Assembly (NCBI RefSeq): GCF_024584785.1
Contig: NZ_CP074112.1
Location: 2,356,001-2,420,000 of the forward strand
DNA: 64,000 nucleotides
Origin: Idiomarina loihiensis
GTDB lineage: Bacteria > Pseudomonadota > Gammaproteobacteria > Enterobacterales > Alteromonadaceae
Direction: 5' to 3'
The notes beneath the pieces were generated by a model. That model made no database searches and was not told the origin of the DNA. It was given only the letters and a program-made list of their open reading frames with translations. Made by a program: the position numbers and the translations under genes. Below are positions 8,672 to 21,589 of the stretch, piece by piece; position 1 is the stretch's first letter, and every line of letters begins with the position of its first letter.

Positions 8672-9343
8672 ATGAGCACCATATTAAACTTTCAACCAAC
8701 AAAATTTATCACCAGCGCAGCCGATATTCGACAATTACCTGATGACTCAGGGGTCGAGATTGCTTTTGCTGGGCGTTCTAATGCCGGTAAATCTAGCGCA
8801 TTAAACACTATCACACGGCAGAAGGCGCTGGCTCGCACCAGTAAGACTCCTGGCCGCACCCAACTAATCAACGTATTTGAGGTACTTCCGGGTAAGCGTC
8901 TTATTGACCTACCTGGTTATGGATACGCAAAAGTACCGATTGCGATCAAAGAAAAATGGCAACAAGCGCTAAGCGAGTATTTACAAAAGCGTCGCTCGCT
9001 CAAAGGCCTCGTATTATTGATGGATATCCGTCACCCCTACCGTGATGTCGATCAAGAATTATTGCATTGGGCCACCGAGAGCGAAATCCCGGTGCTGGTG
9101 CTGCTTACCAAAGCGGACAAGCTTAAACCAGGAGCCCGTAAGTCAACCTTATTACAGGCACGCGAGGCCGCTATGGTGTTTGGTGGTGACATCACCATTG
9201 AAATGTTCTCATCGCTGAATCGCTTAGGCCTGCCAGCAGTTGAGGCAAAACTGAGTGACTGGTTAAATCAGCCCGTCGTTGACGAAGCTGTAGAGCTTGA
9301 TGACAGCTTGGACACGGAGTCAGTATCACCGGATCATGAATAG
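8672..9343 (+). CDS. engB: Ribosome biogenesis GTPase EngB (YsxC/YihA)
   Basis: EngB is a TRAFAC GTPase needed for 50S assembly. Visible motifs are G1 GRSNAGKSS (34-42), the G2 threonine region in [11 protein letters not shown]3 DLPGYG (79-84) and G4 TKAD. The ATG at 8672 gives the usual [16 protein letters not shown] start. The acidic tail of about 25 residues is longer than in E. coli. Its last codons overlap the start of the EamA transporter gene. Confidence 0.95.
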   Translation: MSTILNFQPTKFITSAADIRQLPDDSGVEIAFAGRSNAGKSSALNTITRQKALARTSKTPGRTQLINVFEVLPGKRLIDLPGYGYAKVPIAIKEKWQQALSEYLQKRRSLKGLVLLMDIRHPYRDVDQELLHWATESEIPVLVLLTKADKLKPGARKSTLLQAREAAMVFGGDITIEMFSSLNRLGLPAVEAKLSDWLNQPVVDEAVELDDSLDTESVSPDHE

Positions 9344-10244
9344 CACACAGTCTCCTGAGGTACCGCCATTAAAGGCTTGGTTGCTGCTGTTACTTTTGGC
9401 CCTGATTTGGGGCAGCTCGTTTTTGTTGATCAAAAAAGGGTTGCTCACTTTTAGTCCAGATCAGTTGGCTGCGTTGCGAATTGCCTCAGCTGGCTTGGTA
9501 CTGCTTCCGCTCATAGTGAAGCGAGTGCATAATGTGCAGCGTCATCATTGGCCCAAGCTCATAAGTGTTGGCTTGGTTGGTAGTTTTATTCCAGCCTTTC
9601 TATTCGCCTTCGCTCAAACTCAGTTACCCAGCGGCGTTACCGGCGTCCTCAATACCTTTACTCCGCTTGCGACCCTTGTGATAGGGGTCTTTATTTTCAA
9701 GCAAGTAGCAAAGCCGCAACAATGGTTAGGTATTGCTATAGGTTTAGTAGGTACGACGCTACTCGTAACTGCAGGAGAAGCCGGAGCGTTTGCGTTTAAT
9801 CAGTATGGATTACTGATTCTTGCTGCCACCGTGTGTTACGGCCTCAATTTAAACCTCATCAAACACCATATTCCTGATCTTAGTGCGCTAACCATTACTG
9901 GCGTGTCGTTATTTCTAGTAGCGCCACCAGCCTTGTTGTATCTGCTGTTTGCCACGCCATTCATCGCCCAAGTGAGCGATTTTGAGAGCGTTCAGCTATC
10001 CTTGGCGGCGGTATTAGTGCTGGGTATTGTAGGTACGGCAGCAGCTCTGGTTATCTTTAACACAGTCGTGAAATTAACCGACACCACCTTTACTAGTTCA
10101 GTCACCTACCTGATTCCGATTGTTGCCCTCATTTTAGGCGTACTTGATGGTGAGCCGTTCTTAATGGCCCATGGGTTTGGTATGGCTGCTATTTTATTCG
10201 GTGTTTGGATTGCCAATCGCCGGTCGCGTAAAAAGCCGCTTTAA
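9336..10244 (+). CDS. DMT-superfamily (EamA) transporter
   Basis: About 302 residues with ten predicted membrane helices arranged as two EamA repeats ([18 protein letters not shown] at the start of the first). This is the layout of drug/metabolite exporters. The ATG at 9336 overlaps the engB stop by eight bases, suggesting coupling. The transported compound is unknown. Confidence 0.87.
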   Translation: MNSTQSPEVPPLKAWLLLLLLALIWGSSFLLIKKGLLTFSPDQLAALRIASAGLVLLPLIVKRVHNVQRHHWPKLISVGLVGSFIPAFLFAFAQTQLPSGVTGVLNTFTPLATLVIGVFIFKQVAKPQQWLGIAIGLVGTTLLVTAGEAGAFAFNQYGLLILAATVCYGLNLNLIKHHIPDLSALTITGVSLFLVAPPALLYLLFATPFIAQVSDFESVQLSLAAVLVLGIVGTAAALVIFNTVVKLTDTTFTSSVTYLIPIVALILGVLDGEPFLMAHGFGMAAILFGVWIANRRSRKKPL

Positions 10245-10252
10245 CCTCGCTT

Positions 10253-10283
10253 AGAAAAGAAAAAGCCCGGCACAAGGCCGGGC
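10253..10283 (-). terminator. Leftward terminator downstream of polA
   Basis: GCCCGGC/GCCGGGC stem with a five-base loop, followed on the minus strand by TTTTTCTTTTC. There is no T run on the plus strand, so it serves leftward transcription from polA or a small RNA. Confidence 0.88.
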
Positions 10284-10360
10284 AAAAGTCATACTACAAT
10301 CCAGGGAGAGAACATCTCTGAAAGGTTAATCAAACGACACTTAAAAACTCGTTTAATGCG
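10253..10360 (-). ncRNA. Possible small RNA in the Spot 42 position
   Basis: The 226-base gap between polA and the EamA gene folds on the minus strand into an AAACGA/TCGTTT hairpin (10332-10354), an AGAGA/TCTCT hairpin (10307-10319) and the strong terminator. In E. coli, spf (Spot 42) lies just downstream of polA in the same direction. I cannot align the Spot 42 5' region convincingly and see no clear promoter, so this may be only the polA 3' UTR. Confidence 0.3.
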
Positions 10361-10470
10361 CCTTTCACTAATTCAGACTGGCTAAATTTTGATAAGTTCC
10401 AAAAACCTGAATTTTTTTTGCATAATTTGCCAATAAGTTCATAACCATTTGTTTTTAAATACTTTAAAAA

Positions 10471-13251
10471 TTAATGCGCTTCATCCCAGTTGTCGCCTAC
10501 CCCAGCTTCGGCAATCAATGGCACTTGTAGTTCCGCGGCTTGCTCCATCACTGCTACCAGCTTAGCTTGATAGTCTGCGACCTTGTCGGTTTTTACTTCA
10601 AAGACCAATTCATCATGTACTTGCATGATCATTCGAACATCGTCAGTCGTCGCTTCTGTCTCGATAAAATCAGCCACCGCTATCATCGCACGCTTAATAA
10701 TATCCGCAGCAGAGCCCTGCATTGGGGCGTTGATCGCGGCTCGCTCAGCGGCCTTTCTACGCATCGCATTTTGAGCTTTGATTTCTGGCAAGTGCAGTCT
10801 ACGTCCGTAGATAGTTTTCACGTAACCATCTCGTTTGGCTTGTTCGCGGGTTTCTTCCATGTACCGCAGCACTCCAGGAAAACGGTCAAAATACTTATCC
10901 ATGTACAGCTGAGCTTCATGACGCGGAATATCCAGTTGACGGGCTAAACCAAACGCCGACATGCCGTAGATCAAGCCAAAGTTAACTGCTTTGGCGCGAC
11001 GCCGCTGTTCGCTAGTGACAGCATCTAAGGCGACACCGAAAACTTCTGCGGCTGTGGCTTTATGAATATCCCGACCTTTAGAAAACGCCTCAACCAAAGC
11101 TGGGTCTTGCGATAAATGAGCCATAATACGCAGCTCAATTTGACTGTAGTCGATAGCCATAATGGAGTAACCCGCAGGCGCGGTAAAAGCTTTACGAACT
11201 CTCCGCCCGGCTTCATTTCGAATAGGAATATTCTGCAAATTAGGGTCACTTGAACTCAAACGACCGGTGGCAGTTACCGCCTGATGGTAAGAAGTATGAA
11301 TACGTCCGGTACGGGGATTCACCATCTTAGGTAGCTTGTCCGTGTAGGTTGATTTCAGCTTACTTAGGCCACGGTGGCGTAGAATGATATCTGGTAGCGG
11401 ATAATCTAAGGCTAGTTCTTGCAGCACGTCTTCAGCGGTCGAGGGGGCACCCTTGGGCGTCTTTTTCTGCACTGGAATTTGCAGTTTCTCAAACAAGATC
11501 GTCTGGAGTTGCTTGGTCGAGCTTAAGTTAAATGTCTCGCCTGCAATCTCGTAAGCTTGAGCTTCTAGCTGCTGTAATTCTTTCGCTATCTCATGACTTT
11601 GTAGCGCTAACTGCTGAGCATCGATTTGCACGCCTTGTTGCTCAATAGCCACAAGGATTGGCACGAGTGGCAGTTCGATGGTTTCTAACACCGACTTAAG
11701 CTCGGTCACATCAGCAACTTGGGGCCACAACTGTTGATGCAAGCGCAAGGTGACATCGGCATCTTCAGCGGCATAAGGTGCGGCTTGTTCTAAAGCAATT
11801 TGATTAAAAGTGAGCTGTTTGGCACCTTTGCCAGCAATCTCTTCAAACGAGATAGACTTATGACCAAGAAACTGCAAGCTTAGGCTGTCCATATCATGGC
11901 GCGATGCCACACTGTTCAAGACGTAACTATTGAGCATGGTATCGTTCTTGATACCCGCTAATTTAATCCCGTAGCGGCGTAGAATATGGCTGTCATATTT
12001 CAGGTTTTGGCCAATCTTTTGGGGCTTTGTGTCTTCTAACAAAGGTTTAAACAAAGCTAAGACTTCGGCCCGATCAAGCTGATCTGGGGCCCCAGGGTAA
12101 TCATGAGCAAGCGGAATATAGCAAACCTCCGTTGCCGAAGTCGCAAAAGACATGCCCACCAGTTCGGCTTCCATATAATTCAGACTGGTCGTTTCAGTAT
12201 CAACCGCAAAATAGTCGGCCTGCTGTAATTTCTCCAACCACTGCTGCAACTGGGGCATGCTAGTGATGAGCTGATATTGGTCCGGTTGGAATGGCGCTCC
12301 TGCTGTTGGTGCAGCAGCGGCCGCAGCCGGAGTTGCAGCCAATCCGAGCGCTTGGTCCGTGCTAGCACCTTCAGCTAGGACCTCAGCTAACCAGCGTTTA
12401 AATTCATACCTTTGATACAAGCTTACCAACTGCTCCTGATCGGCCGGCTTGATCGCTAGTTGATCTGGAGTAAAATCTAGGGCTACATCAAGCTTAATGG
12501 TAGCTAATTCGCGCGAGAGCTTAAGAATATCGCAATGCTCACGCAGCTTGTCGGGCATGGTCTTTGCCCCACGAAAACTTAGTTGTGCTAGCGCATCAGG
12601 GTCGGCCAGCATCGCATCGATCGAACCCATGCCAGTTAACATGGCTAAGGCGGTTTTTTCACCTACTTTAGGTAGCCCCGGAATATTATCTGAGCTATCA
12701 CCCATCAAGGCCAAATAATCGATGATTTGTTCAGGTTCAACCCCGTATTTAGCAACGACACCGGCTTGGTCTAATAAGGTATCCGTCATGGTATTAATCA
12801 ACATGACATGGTCATTCACCAATTGCGCCATGTCTTTGTCACCGGTACTGATCAAGGTAAAACGCCCCTCCTCGCCGGCTTGACGAGCAAGGGTACCAAT
12901 CACGTCATCAGCTTCTACACTATCAATGCATAACAAGGGTAATCCCAATGCCCGTACTATGTCGTGTAACGGCTGAATCTGCTGACGTAGGTCATCAGGC
13001 ATAGGTGGCCGATTAGCCTTGTACTCAGCATACATATCATTTCGGAATGTGGGGCCTTTGGCGTCAAAAACAACGGCCATATGCGATGGCTGATATTTCT
13101 TCAATAAACTGCGAAGCATATTAACGACACCATAAATGGCTCCAGTTGGCTCCCCTGCTGCGGTGGTAATATGCGGTGGCGCATAATATGCGCGAAATAA
13201 ATAAGATGAGCCATCAACTAATATGAATGGATTCTTTGGAACTTCAGCCAT
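10471..13251 (-). CDS. polA: DNA polymerase I
   Basis: A full-length 926-residue family A polymerase for Okazaki-fragment maturation and repair. The N-terminal 5'-3' exonuclease (residues 1 to about 290) has the acidic metal sites in VEADDVIG and ISTGDKDM. The 3'-5' proofreading domain keeps [11 protein letters not shown]. The polymerase domain has motif A DYSQIELR, motif [14 protein letters not shown] and motif [10 protein letters not shown]. An alanine-rich linker sits between the exonuclease domains. Transcribed alone. Confidence 0.98.
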   Translation of the reverse strand: MAEVPKNPFILVDGSSYLFRAYYAPPHITTAAGEPTGAIYGVVNMLRSLLKKYQPSHMAVVFDAKGPTFRNDMYAEYKANRPPMPDDLRQQIQPLHDIVRALGLPLLCIDSVEADDVIGTLARQAGEEGRFTLISTGDKDMAQLVNDHVMLINTMTDTLLDQAGVVAKYGVEPEQIIDYLALMGDSSDNIPGLPKVGEKTALAMLTGMGSIDAMLADPDALAQLSFRGAKTMPDKLREHCDILKLSRELATIKLDVALDFTPDQLAIKPADQEQLVSLYQRYEFKRWLAEVLAEGASTDQALGLAATPAAAAAAPTAGAPFQPDQYQLITSMPQLQQWLEKLQQADYFAVDTETTSLNYMEAELVGMSFATSATEVCYIPLAHDYPGAPDQLDRAEVLALFKPLLEDTKPQKIGQNLKYDSHILRRYGIKLAGIKNDTMLNSYVLNSVASRHDMDSLSLQFLGHKSISFEEIAGKGAKQLTFNQIALEQAAPYAAEDADVTLRLHQQLWPQVADVTELKSVLETIELPLVPILVAIEQQGVQIDAQQLALQSHEIAKELQQLEAQAYEIAGETFNLSSTKQLQTILFEKLQIPVQKKTPKGAPSTAEDVLQELALDYPLPDIILRHRGLSKLKSTYTDKLPKMVNPRTGRIHTSYHQAVTATGRLSSSDPNLQNIPIRNEAGRRVRKAFTAPAGYSIMAIDYSQIELRIMAHLSQDPALVEAFSKGRDIHKATAAEVFGVALDAVTSEQRRRAKAVNFGLIYGMSAFGLARQLDIPRHEAQLYMDKYFDRFPGVLRYMEETREQAKRDGYVKTIYGRRLHLPEIKAQNAMRRKAAERAAINAPMQGSAADIIKRAMIAVADFIETEATTDDVRMIMQVHDELVFEVKTDKVADYQAKLVAVMEQAAELQVPLIAEAGVGDNWDEAH

Positions 13252-13771
13252 GATGTGTCTCTACTTGAGCTTCGTTGCTTTAGGGTGCATAGGTGTTATG
13301 CCAGTCGTGTTGCTAGGATGCCACAGGCGCCGTTAAGACGCCAGAATGATACCTTAGCTCAACTTGAATACAAATGTGGACAACCTGTGCATAAGTCTGT
13401 GTGCAACGACCTATCGCACCAGCTAAAGGTAATCAACCTCTGGTGTGTATTTTTGAATCAAGGGCTTTTAAAACAAGGGGTTACGAACTAGAAATCCCCA
13501 TAACTGCGTTTTATTTTTATTTTTCTTTCAGTTGTGGAAACTGATTTAAAGCTACAGCCAAATGGGCGCTAAGCTTATGCGGTTTTTTGCTAACCGGTCT
13601 GAAAGACTACCATAAAGAAAATGGAATACCAGCCTAATTTTTGATCTTTTTAGATCATTTTTTAACCTTGCTGATTTCCTTATAAATTTAAAAGGAATCA
13701 ACATTTGCTTAGTTTTCGTATATACTCACTGTCATAGTTCGGCGATATCTGATCTATACTATTGTTTTAAG
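13252..13771. other. Intergenic region upstream of polA
   Basis: About 520 bases between divergent genes. I see no convincing gene. It holds one TTATNCACA-type DnaA box on the minus strand (TGTGCATAA near 13390), a weak A/T-rich stem-loop TGATCT/AGATCA followed by T at 13642-13663, and a possible promoter TCAACA-N17-TATACT at 13698-13726 reading towards the small ORF that follows. Confidence 0.5.
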
Positions 13772-13870
13772 ATGACAGTGGCCAAAGCTGATCAACCTAT
13801 CATCCATAGGTTATACTTGCGCCAAACTTGGGTAACTAGCTACGCACGTGGTGTTATGGAAACTGAATCA

Positions 13871-14134
13871 ATGAAACTCAGCACAGAAGAACTTCGGCAA
13901 CTTGAAGATTTTGAGCGCCGACGTATTGCATTGAATCAGTCAGAGTGGTGGGAACGCCTCTCGATGGACCAGAAATTTGGTGTCTACCAGTTACAGAAGT
14001 TTGGCTATGACCTCGCCTTTATTCGCAACACCGAGGCAGGTCCGCTTGCTGTGGTTAGGCGCGGCAGTGAGTTTGCGACCGTAAACCATGAAGGTGATGT
14101 CGATTTAAGCCCCAATATTGTGTTGCGTGACTAA
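13871..14134 (+). CDS. Conserved-looking small hypothetical protein
   Basis: I do not recognise the family. The protein is about 87 residues, hydrophilic and charged, starting MKLSTEELRQLEDFERRR, with a WWERLSMDQKFGVYQLQKFGYDLAFIR core and an acidic end (EGDVDLSPNIVLRD). The composition and absence of a membrane segment suggest a small cytoplasmic protein. In-frame starts at 13772 and 13856 are also possible. A promoter-like TATACT at 13721-13726 fits any of them. It is convergent with aroE, with five bases between the stops. Confidence 0.65.
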   Translation: MKLSTEELRQLEDFERRRIALNQSEWWERLSMDQKFGVYQLQKFGYDLAFIRNTEAGPLAVVRRGSEFATVNHEGDVDLSPNIVLRD

Positions 14135-14139
14135 TCCTA

Positions 14140-14983
14140 TCATTGTTGCAATTGTTGCTGTAAGCGCTGATGTACCAGCCTAGTATCAAGTTCTATCCCC
14201 TGATGCCATAACTGAAACGCCAGGCCCGCCTGCTCAATCAACATCCCTAGCCCATCAAAGGTGCGTGGTGCTCCTGCTTTCTGTGCTTGCCGGCGAAAAG
14301 GCGTGAGCAGACTAGGATTTGAGCTATAACTCATATCATAACAAGCCGTTGCCTGGGCAAATATCGCGGGCGCTAAGGCCAGTTGATCACCATGAATACC
14401 AGCACTCGTCGCATTGATTAACAGATAGGGTTGCTGTAAGGGTTCTAGCTGGTTCTCCAGTTCAGCTAAGCTAGCAACACTAAGGCGCGCATGCTCAAGG
14501 CCTTCCACGCATTGCTGAGCCTTACTAAGTGTTCGATTAGCTAACACTAAGTTAGCCGCGCCAGCATCTAGCAAAGGCTGTAAGCAGCCACGGCTTGCTC
14601 CCCCCGCACCGATCAGCACGATAGTTAACTGGGTCAGATCAAACCCTAAGCGCTGTAAGTCACGCACCAATCCGTAGCCATCCGTGTTATCTCCCAATAA
14701 TTGGCCGTGTCCGAGTGCAACTATGGTATTCACCGAGCCAGCACTGGCCGCTCGAGCTGTAACATGGGTCACCAACTGATAGGCTTGTTGTTTGAACGGT
14801 GACGTTACATTGGCTCCTGCGCCGCCACTGCGAAAAAATGCCGCAACAGCTCGTGAGAACTGTGCCGGAGATGTTAAACTGCGCGAATAGTTGAGGCTTA
14901 CTTGCGCTTGTTCAGCAAATAATTGATGGATTTGTGGCGATAGGCTTTGTGCAATTGGATTTCCAAATACGGTAAAAAGCGCC

Positions 14984-14985
<2 letters not shown>
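14140..14985 (-). CDS. aroE: Shikimate dehydrogenase AroE
   Basis: AroE reduces 3-dehydroshikimate to shikimate with NADPH. The catalytic K65 (NVTSPFK) and D102 (GDNTDGYG) fall at the family positions. The nucleotide-binding GAGGASRG loop and the NRT motif for NADPH specificity follow. Length (281) is normal. Its ATG shares two bases with the ATG of the divergent globin gene. Its ribosome binding site (CGGAGA) lies inside globin codons 3-6. Confidence 0.95.
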
Positions 14986-16880
<1,895 letters not shown>

Positions 16881-16910
16881 GTTCTTTCTCGCTAACGCTA
16901 AAACTGCGGA

Positions 16911-17306
16911 TTATTTTACTGGAGATTTGTAGTCGCAGGTATCTTTTGCGCAAATTAGGCGCTCACCCGCACTGGTTTTTTTGCGTAATAACAACCCGTA
17001 ACCACAACTCGGGCAAATTTCTGCCACCGGCGGTAACTTCACGGAATAACGACATGAGGGGTATTGATCGCAAGCATAAAAGGAATGACCGAAGCGGCTA
17101 GTTTTTTGTACCATCTTACCTTGCTGGCATTCAGGACAGCGGGCATCGGTACCGGGATCGAAATCTGCGGCAGTCATGTAATCACAAGCGGGATAACCAC
17201 TACAACCAACAAAAAGGCCGTAGCGGCCTTTTTTGAGTTGTAAATCTCGCTGACACTTGGGGCAAGGAACTCCGAGTGCTTGGGGCTCTAGAAAGTTGTC
17301 ACTCAT
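16911..17306 (-). CDS. Topoisomerase-I-type zinc-finger protein (YrdD-like)
   Basis: A 131-residue protein built of three zinc fingers, each with two CPxC/CxxC-type pairs (CPKC...CSGYPAC, CPEC...CDQYPSC, CPSCGYG...CAKDTC). They resemble the C-terminal repeats of topoisomerase I. The function is unknown. Nucleic-acid binding is likely by family. It directly abuts smg, whose stop lies one base upstream. Confidence 0.88.
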   Translation of the reverse strand: MSDNFLEPQALGVPCPKCQRDLQLKKGRYGLFVGCSGYPACDYMTAADFDPGTDARCPECQQGKMVQKTSRFGHSFYACDQYPSCRYSVKLPPVAEICPSCGYGLLLRKKTSAGERLICAKDTCDYKSPVK

Positions 17307-17780
17307 TTAATGCAATAAACCATCTGGCTCTTCAAACAACAAACCTTCCATTTGATTATAGGCATCTTCATGGCCGGGCACGTTGAACAACACCATCAAC
17401 ACCACCCACTTTAAATCATCTAGAGTGAACTCTTTTGCATCGAGCTCCATCACTCTATCGATGACCATTTCTCGGGTAGCAAAATCCAACACCCCAAGAT
17501 TTTCTAGGTACATGATAAAGCCGCGGCTGGCGCAATCAATTCGAGCTACTTCTTCTGCTGTGTAAGCCCGCGTCGATTTGCTTTGACTACGATTCAGACC
17601 CGCCTTCAGATCGCTTTCTTGCAGATCAGCTAAGCGCTCTAACCATGCTAAAGCTTTCTGAATTTCTTGCCGATGAAATCCCGCCCGAGTTAACTCATCG
17701 GTTAACTCATCATGATTCACGACTACTTCCATATCAGAATGAATGTAGTTTTCGAATAAATACATGAGGATATCAAACAT
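17307..17780 (-). CDS. smg: Smg family protein (DUF494)
   Basis: A 157-residue protein beginning [13 protein letters not shown], the Smg hallmark, with an acidic helical body and the C-terminal [23 protein letters not shown] segment. The gene is a constant neighbour of dprA and the zinc-finger gene in gammaproteobacteria. Its role is not established. Two bases separate it from dprA. Confidence 0.93.
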   Translation of the reverse strand: MFDILMYLFENYIHSDMEVVVNHDELTDELTRAGFHRQEIQKALAWLERLADLQESDLKAGLNRSQSKSTRAYTAEEVARIDCASRGFIMYLENLGVLDFATREMVIDRVMELDAKEFTLDDLKWVVLMVLFNVPGHEDAYNQMEGLLFEEPDGLLH

Positions 17781-17782
17781 GG

Positions 17783-18853
17783 TTAGCGCCTCCCCACTTT
17801 TATGTAGCCGCCGGCAACAGAAGTCACTCTCCCTTCTAATTCAAGCAATACCAGTTGCTCTGATACAATCGCAACTGGAAGTTTGCTGCGCGCTACTATG
17901 GTATCTATTGAAGTGACCTCATTGCCCACATTAGCCAACAATTGCGTGTTTGCCAAGCTCGGTTGCGAATTAATTTCGTCCTCTGCTGAAGTAGATGGGG
18001 GCAAACTTGGTAAATTCAATTCTTGCCGCACATCATTAATCGACATCGCTAACCCTGCACCTTGTTGCAATAACATCAGACAGCCCCCCATTCCTTGGTC
18101 CCAAATGCTTCCGGGCACGGCAAAGAGGCTACGATTTTGCTCAAGGGCTTGTTTTGCTGTATTCAGCGAACCGCTCCGTGGTTTGGCTTCTACCACCAAC
18201 ACCAACTGAGCTAAGGCGACGATAATACGGTTGCGACGGATAAAATGATCGCGCTTACTTGGTACTCCGGGCGCGAACTCTGAAACGAGTAAGCCCGCTT
18301 GCGCGATCTGTTGTTGTAGTTGCCGATTTCGGGCTGGGTAGTAAACGTCTGGCCCACCCGCTAGTACCGCAATGGTGCGGCCAGTCGCCAACGCACCACG
18401 ATGGGCGGCGGCATCTATCCCCATGGCGAGCCCACTAATAATCACTACCTGACTACTCGCTAAACCACGGGCAAAATAATCCGCTGTATGTTGCCCGGTA
18501 GGGCTAGCATTGCGGCTACCGACAATAGCAACAGCGCAGCACTGCAACAGCGCCACATCTCCATGACAAAACAACACTAATGGGGGCTGACTTACATAGC
18601 GTAGAGCTTCAGGATAGGAGGCGTCAAAATAACTCACAACCTGGGTTTGCGGTAATTCAAGCCAACGCTCTAACCTGGCCACGTGCGCCGCTTCAATGAC
18701 CACGTCAGCTGCGTGCGGTGACCTCTGCGCCAGCTCGATGGCGTTAGTAAATGAGCTGGCTTTGCGACATTCTCGTCGGAGCTTACCGTTGCCAAAAGCG
18801 AGTAATAAAATACCGCGATGATCCTGTGCCATCATTGCTTTGCATCCTTGCAA
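17783..18853 (-). CDS. dprA: DNA-processing protein DprA (Smf)
   Basis: DprA binds incoming single-stranded DNA and loads RecA in natural transformation. The Rossmann-like core has [38 protein letters not shown] and [12 protein letters not shown]. The C-terminal winged-helix region follows. The N-terminal part is shorter than in E. coli and the start is uncertain: ATG codons at residues 7 and 8 are alternatives. It belongs to the leftward dprA-smg-zinc finger-tsaC-hemF group. Confidence 0.92.
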   Translation of the reverse strand: MQGCKAMMAQDHRGILLLAFGNGKLRRECRKASSFTNAIELAQRSPHAADVVIEAAHVARLERWLELPQTQVVSYFDASYPEALRYVSQPPLVLFCHGDVALLQCCAVAIVGSRNASPTGQHTADYFARGLASSQVVIISGLAMGIDAAAHRGALATGRTIAVLAGGPDVYYPARNRQLQQQIAQAGLLVSEFAPGVPSKRDHFIRRNRIIVALAQLVLVVEAKPRSGSLNTAKQALEQNRSLFAVPGSIWDQGMGGCLMLLQQGAGLAMSINDVRQELNLPSLPPSTSAEDEINSQPSLANTQLLANVGNEVTSIDTIVARSKLPVAIVSEQLVLLELEGRVTSVAGGYIKVGRR

Positions 18854-18885
18854 TTGAAATTGTAAAAAAGCGAGCTAAGCCCAGC

Positions 18886-20028
18886 TTAGCGCTGCATTGC
18901 AGCCACCTGCATGGGTAAAAAGGTAGCCCCAACCCGCAACCATTCTGGTGCCCTCAACACAATGGCAAAGCTGCTATGCTCCTGCACTTGCAAGACCATC
19001 AGCTCAGCGGTTTGTTGCAGCGGCAATTCAGCGGTGGTTCGCCACAGCGATGAAATAGCGTGGCTGGGTTTATAAGGGTTCACTAAACTGATAGATTCGC
19101 CATCGACAAACACCCGAGTACCCGCGCGTACGGCACGATACATTTGTCCGGTAGTAACACCTTCTGCTCGGCCTTGGTCTAACACCACCAAATCAAACTT
19201 ACCTTGCTCACGGCGCTCATTTAAAGACCCGATAATATGCCCCATAGGGACGGCTCCATTACTAGGAACTATCAGCTCGGGTAGCTCGGTAGGCGTTAGC
19301 GGCAGGAGCACATCGCCGCGGCGAATTTCGCGTTGTAACTTACTAACCTCCCCTTGCCAGTAGCCATCTTGCGCATGGGTAATTTGGACGTTGGCTACTA
19401 AGCGTAACAGTTGCCCCTGGGCTAACTCTGCGACCGGGGTGAAGATAGCATATTCTTGCTGCTCAAGTTGTCCAGCAGCAGCATCGATAAAGACTGGCGC
19501 TAAGCCGTTCACTCGGGGGGCACCGCGATTGTCGCCGACAATCACCGGTAGCTGAGCCAAGTGTTCAGCACTTACCAAGCGATGTTCCGTAAGTAATGGT
19601 TCTAACATATCGCGCGCAAAGGTTGGAATCGGCTGTCGTTTTGCTTGTACTGTACCCTCAGGTAAGAGGGTCCGCTGCGGTTTGCGAGTAAGCTGAGGTC
19701 GCCCATCTACCCATACCAAATACAATTTGTCGCCTGGGTAAATGAGATGTGGATTGGCGATGTCAGTATTTATCCGCCATAACTCGGGCCATAGCCATGG
19801 ATCATCAAGAAAGAGTGCTGAGATATCCCATAAGGTATCGCCTTTTTTCACCACGTATTCGGTTGGTGCGCCTTGCTTAATTTGCACCAGCGTCCCCCGA
19901 CTTTCAGCCCCCACAGCGGGCTGTGGTAGCGGTTGTGAATCAACCAGCGGTGCAGAAGCTAACGCAGAATGGCAACTAAGGCTGAAAAAGCCGATAGCCG
20001 CAATCGTACAATAATGCTTCTTAGTCAT
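18886..20028 (-). CDS. Exported LysM-domain protein
   Basis: About 380 residues with an N-terminal signal peptide and one LysM domain at about 57-107 (YVVKKGDTLWDISALFL... NPHLIYPGDKLYLVW), predicted to bind peptidoglycan. The remaining 270 residues carry no motif I can name. The ATG at 20028 follows a GGAG ribosome binding site by seven bases. Divergent from def and upstream of dprA, it matches the LysM gene found at this locus in many gammaproteobacteria. Confidence 0.88.
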   Translation of the reverse strand: MTKKHYCTIAAIGFFSLSCHSALASAPLVDSQPLPQPAVGAESRGTLVQIKQGAPTEYVVKKGDTLWDISALFLDDPWLWPELWRINTDIANPHLIYPGDKLYLVWVDGRPQLTRKPQRTLLPEGTVQAKRQPIPTFARDMLEPLLTEHRLVSAEHLAQLPVIVGDNRGAPRVNGLAPVFIDAAAGQLEQQEYAIFTPVAELAQGQLLRLVANVQITHAQDGYWQGEVSKLQREIRRGDVLLPLTPTELPELIVPSNGAVPMGHIIGSLNERREQGKFDLVVLDQGRAEGVTTGQMYRAVRAGTRVFVDGESISLVNPYKPSHAISSLWRTTAELPLQQTAELMVLQVQEHSSFAIVLRAPEWLRVGATFLPMQVAAMQR

Positions 20029-20109
20029 GGGGAGCTCCATTGTAAAACCGTGTGTTTAACCTCAAATTACGTTAAAATTAGCCAATATGAAACAAGCGAA
20101 TGACAGGTT

Positions 20110-20616
20110 ATGACTAAATTAACAATTTTAAAATATCCCGACGAGCGTTTACGCACTGTCGCACAGCCTATTGCGCAGGTAGATGATGCCCTGCGTGCTG
20201 ACATCGACAACATGTTTGAAACCATGTACGAATCTGAAGGCGTTGGCCTAGCTGCTACTCAGGTGAATATTCACCGCCGTTTGTTTGTGGCCGACTGCAG
20301 CCCAGATCAGAACGAACCCCTCGTCTTCATTAACCCTGAGATTACAGCACAAGAAGGCCATTTTACCAATCAAGAAGGCTGTTTATCCTTTCCTGGAGTC
20401 TACGCCAATGTTGAGCGTGCCGGCAAAGTAACAGTGCAAGCGTTGGATAAAAACGGTGAATCTTTCAGTCTTACCGCTGAAGGCTTGCTAGCCATTTGCA
20501 TTCAGCACGAGATTGACCATCTTGATGGTAAATTGTTTGTCGATTATCTATCGCCGTTAAAACGTGATCGCATTCGCAAAAAATTAGAGAAAGAAGCTCG
20601 TTTATATGGCCAATAA
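20110..20616 (+). CDS. def: Peptide deformylase
   Basis: A 168-residue deformylase that removes the N-formyl group from nascent proteins. All three motifs are intact: GVGLAATQ (44-51), EGCLSFPG with metal ligand C91, and QHEIDHLDG with H133, E134 and H137. It is the first gene of a def-fmt-rsmB-trkA run with overlapping ends, the classic gammaproteobacterial order. Confidence 0.97.
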   Translation: MTKLTILKYPDERLRTVAQPIAQVDDALRADIDNMFETMYESEGVGLAATQVNIHRRLFVADCSPDQNEPLVFINPEITAQEGHFTNQEGCLSFPGVYANVERAGKVTVQALDKNGESFSLTAEGLLAICIQHEIDHLDGKLFVDYLSPLKRDRIRKKLEKEARLYGQ

Positions 20617-21589
20617 GCTGCGCGTAGTTTTTGCTGGTACGCCAGATTTTGCAGCGCAACATCTGGCGGCATTACTTAAGGATGACACCATCGAGGTGGT
20701 GGCTGTCTACACTCAGCCAGATCGCCCGGCTGGGCGTGGTAAGAAATTACATGCCAGCGCCGTCAAAGAGTTAGCGCTAGCGCATCAACTGACGATTGAG
20801 CAGCCGCAATCTTTTAAATCAGAATCAGCAAAACAAACCTTAGCAGATTATCAGGCCGATGTGATGGTGGTGGTTGCCTATGGCATCATCTTGCCCCAAG
20901 CTGTGCTTGATTTACCACGCTATGGCTGCATCAATGTGCACGGTTCCTTGTTGCCTCGTTGGCGTGGTGCAGCACCTATTCAGCGGGCCCTATGGGCTGG
21001 CGATAGCGAAACTGGCGTTGCTATCATGTTGATGGAGGCGGGTCTTGATACCGGCCCGGTATTACTCGAACGACGGTTACCGATCCGTCCAAGCGATACT
21101 TCCGCGTCCTTGTATGCCAAGCTGGCCGAGTTAGGGCCGCCGGCGTTGTTAGATACCCTACACCAACTCACTGACCTGCTGCCACAAGCCCAGGTTCAAG
21201 ATGCGCAATTAGCCACTTACGCCACCAAGTTAAGTAAAGAAGAAGCTCAGTTGGACTGGCAGCAACCCGCCGCAGTACTAGAGCGTTGGGTGCGCGCCTT
21301 TAATCCGTGGCCCATCTGTTGGCTGCTTGCCAGTAACAACGAAGTGGTAAAAGTTTACCATGCCACCGTGGTACCCTTTGAGCAATCAGAATCTATTGCA
21401 CCTGGCACCGTGATCAGCGCAGATAAACAGGGTATCGTGATTAGCACGAGTCAACAGGCCTTGTGCCTCCAAACGTTGCAGCCATCCGGCAAAAAACCTA
21501 TGCCTGCAGCAGATTTCCTTAACGGTCGCAGTGATTGGTTTCAACTAGGGAGTCGATTAGCAGCTCCGCATAAGGTATCCCATGACTGA
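20606..21589 (+). CDS. fmt: Methionyl-tRNA formyltransferase
   Basis: Fmt formylates initiator Met-tRNA using 10-formyl-THF. The N-terminal catalytic domain has the [18 protein letters not shown] segment with the catalytic Asn/His/Asp set (INVHGS, GLDTGP). A C-terminal OB-like tRNA-binding domain follows. 327 residues is slightly longer than E. coli. It overlaps def by 11 bases and rsmB by 8. Confidence 0.96.
   Translation: MANKLRVVFAGTPDFAAQHLAALLKDDTIEVVAVYTQPDRPAGRGKKLHASAVKELALAHQLTIEQPQSFKSESAKQTLADYQADVMVVVAYGIILPQAVLDLPRYGCINVHGSLLPRWRGAAPIQRALWAGDSETGVAIMLMEAGLDTGPVLLERRLPIRPSDTSASLYAKLAELGPPALLDTLHQLTDLLPQAQVQDAQLATYATKLSKEEAQLDWQQPAAVLERWVRAFNPWPICWLLASNNEVVKVYHATVVPFEQSESIAPGTVISADKQGIVISTSQQALCLQTLQPSGKKPMPAADFLNGRSDWFQLGSRLAAPHKVSHD

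Noticed and set aside
13255-13491. 78-codon open frame upstream of polA
   Set aside because: Random-looking translation, starts at the polA start codon in antisense orientation and has no ribosome binding site.
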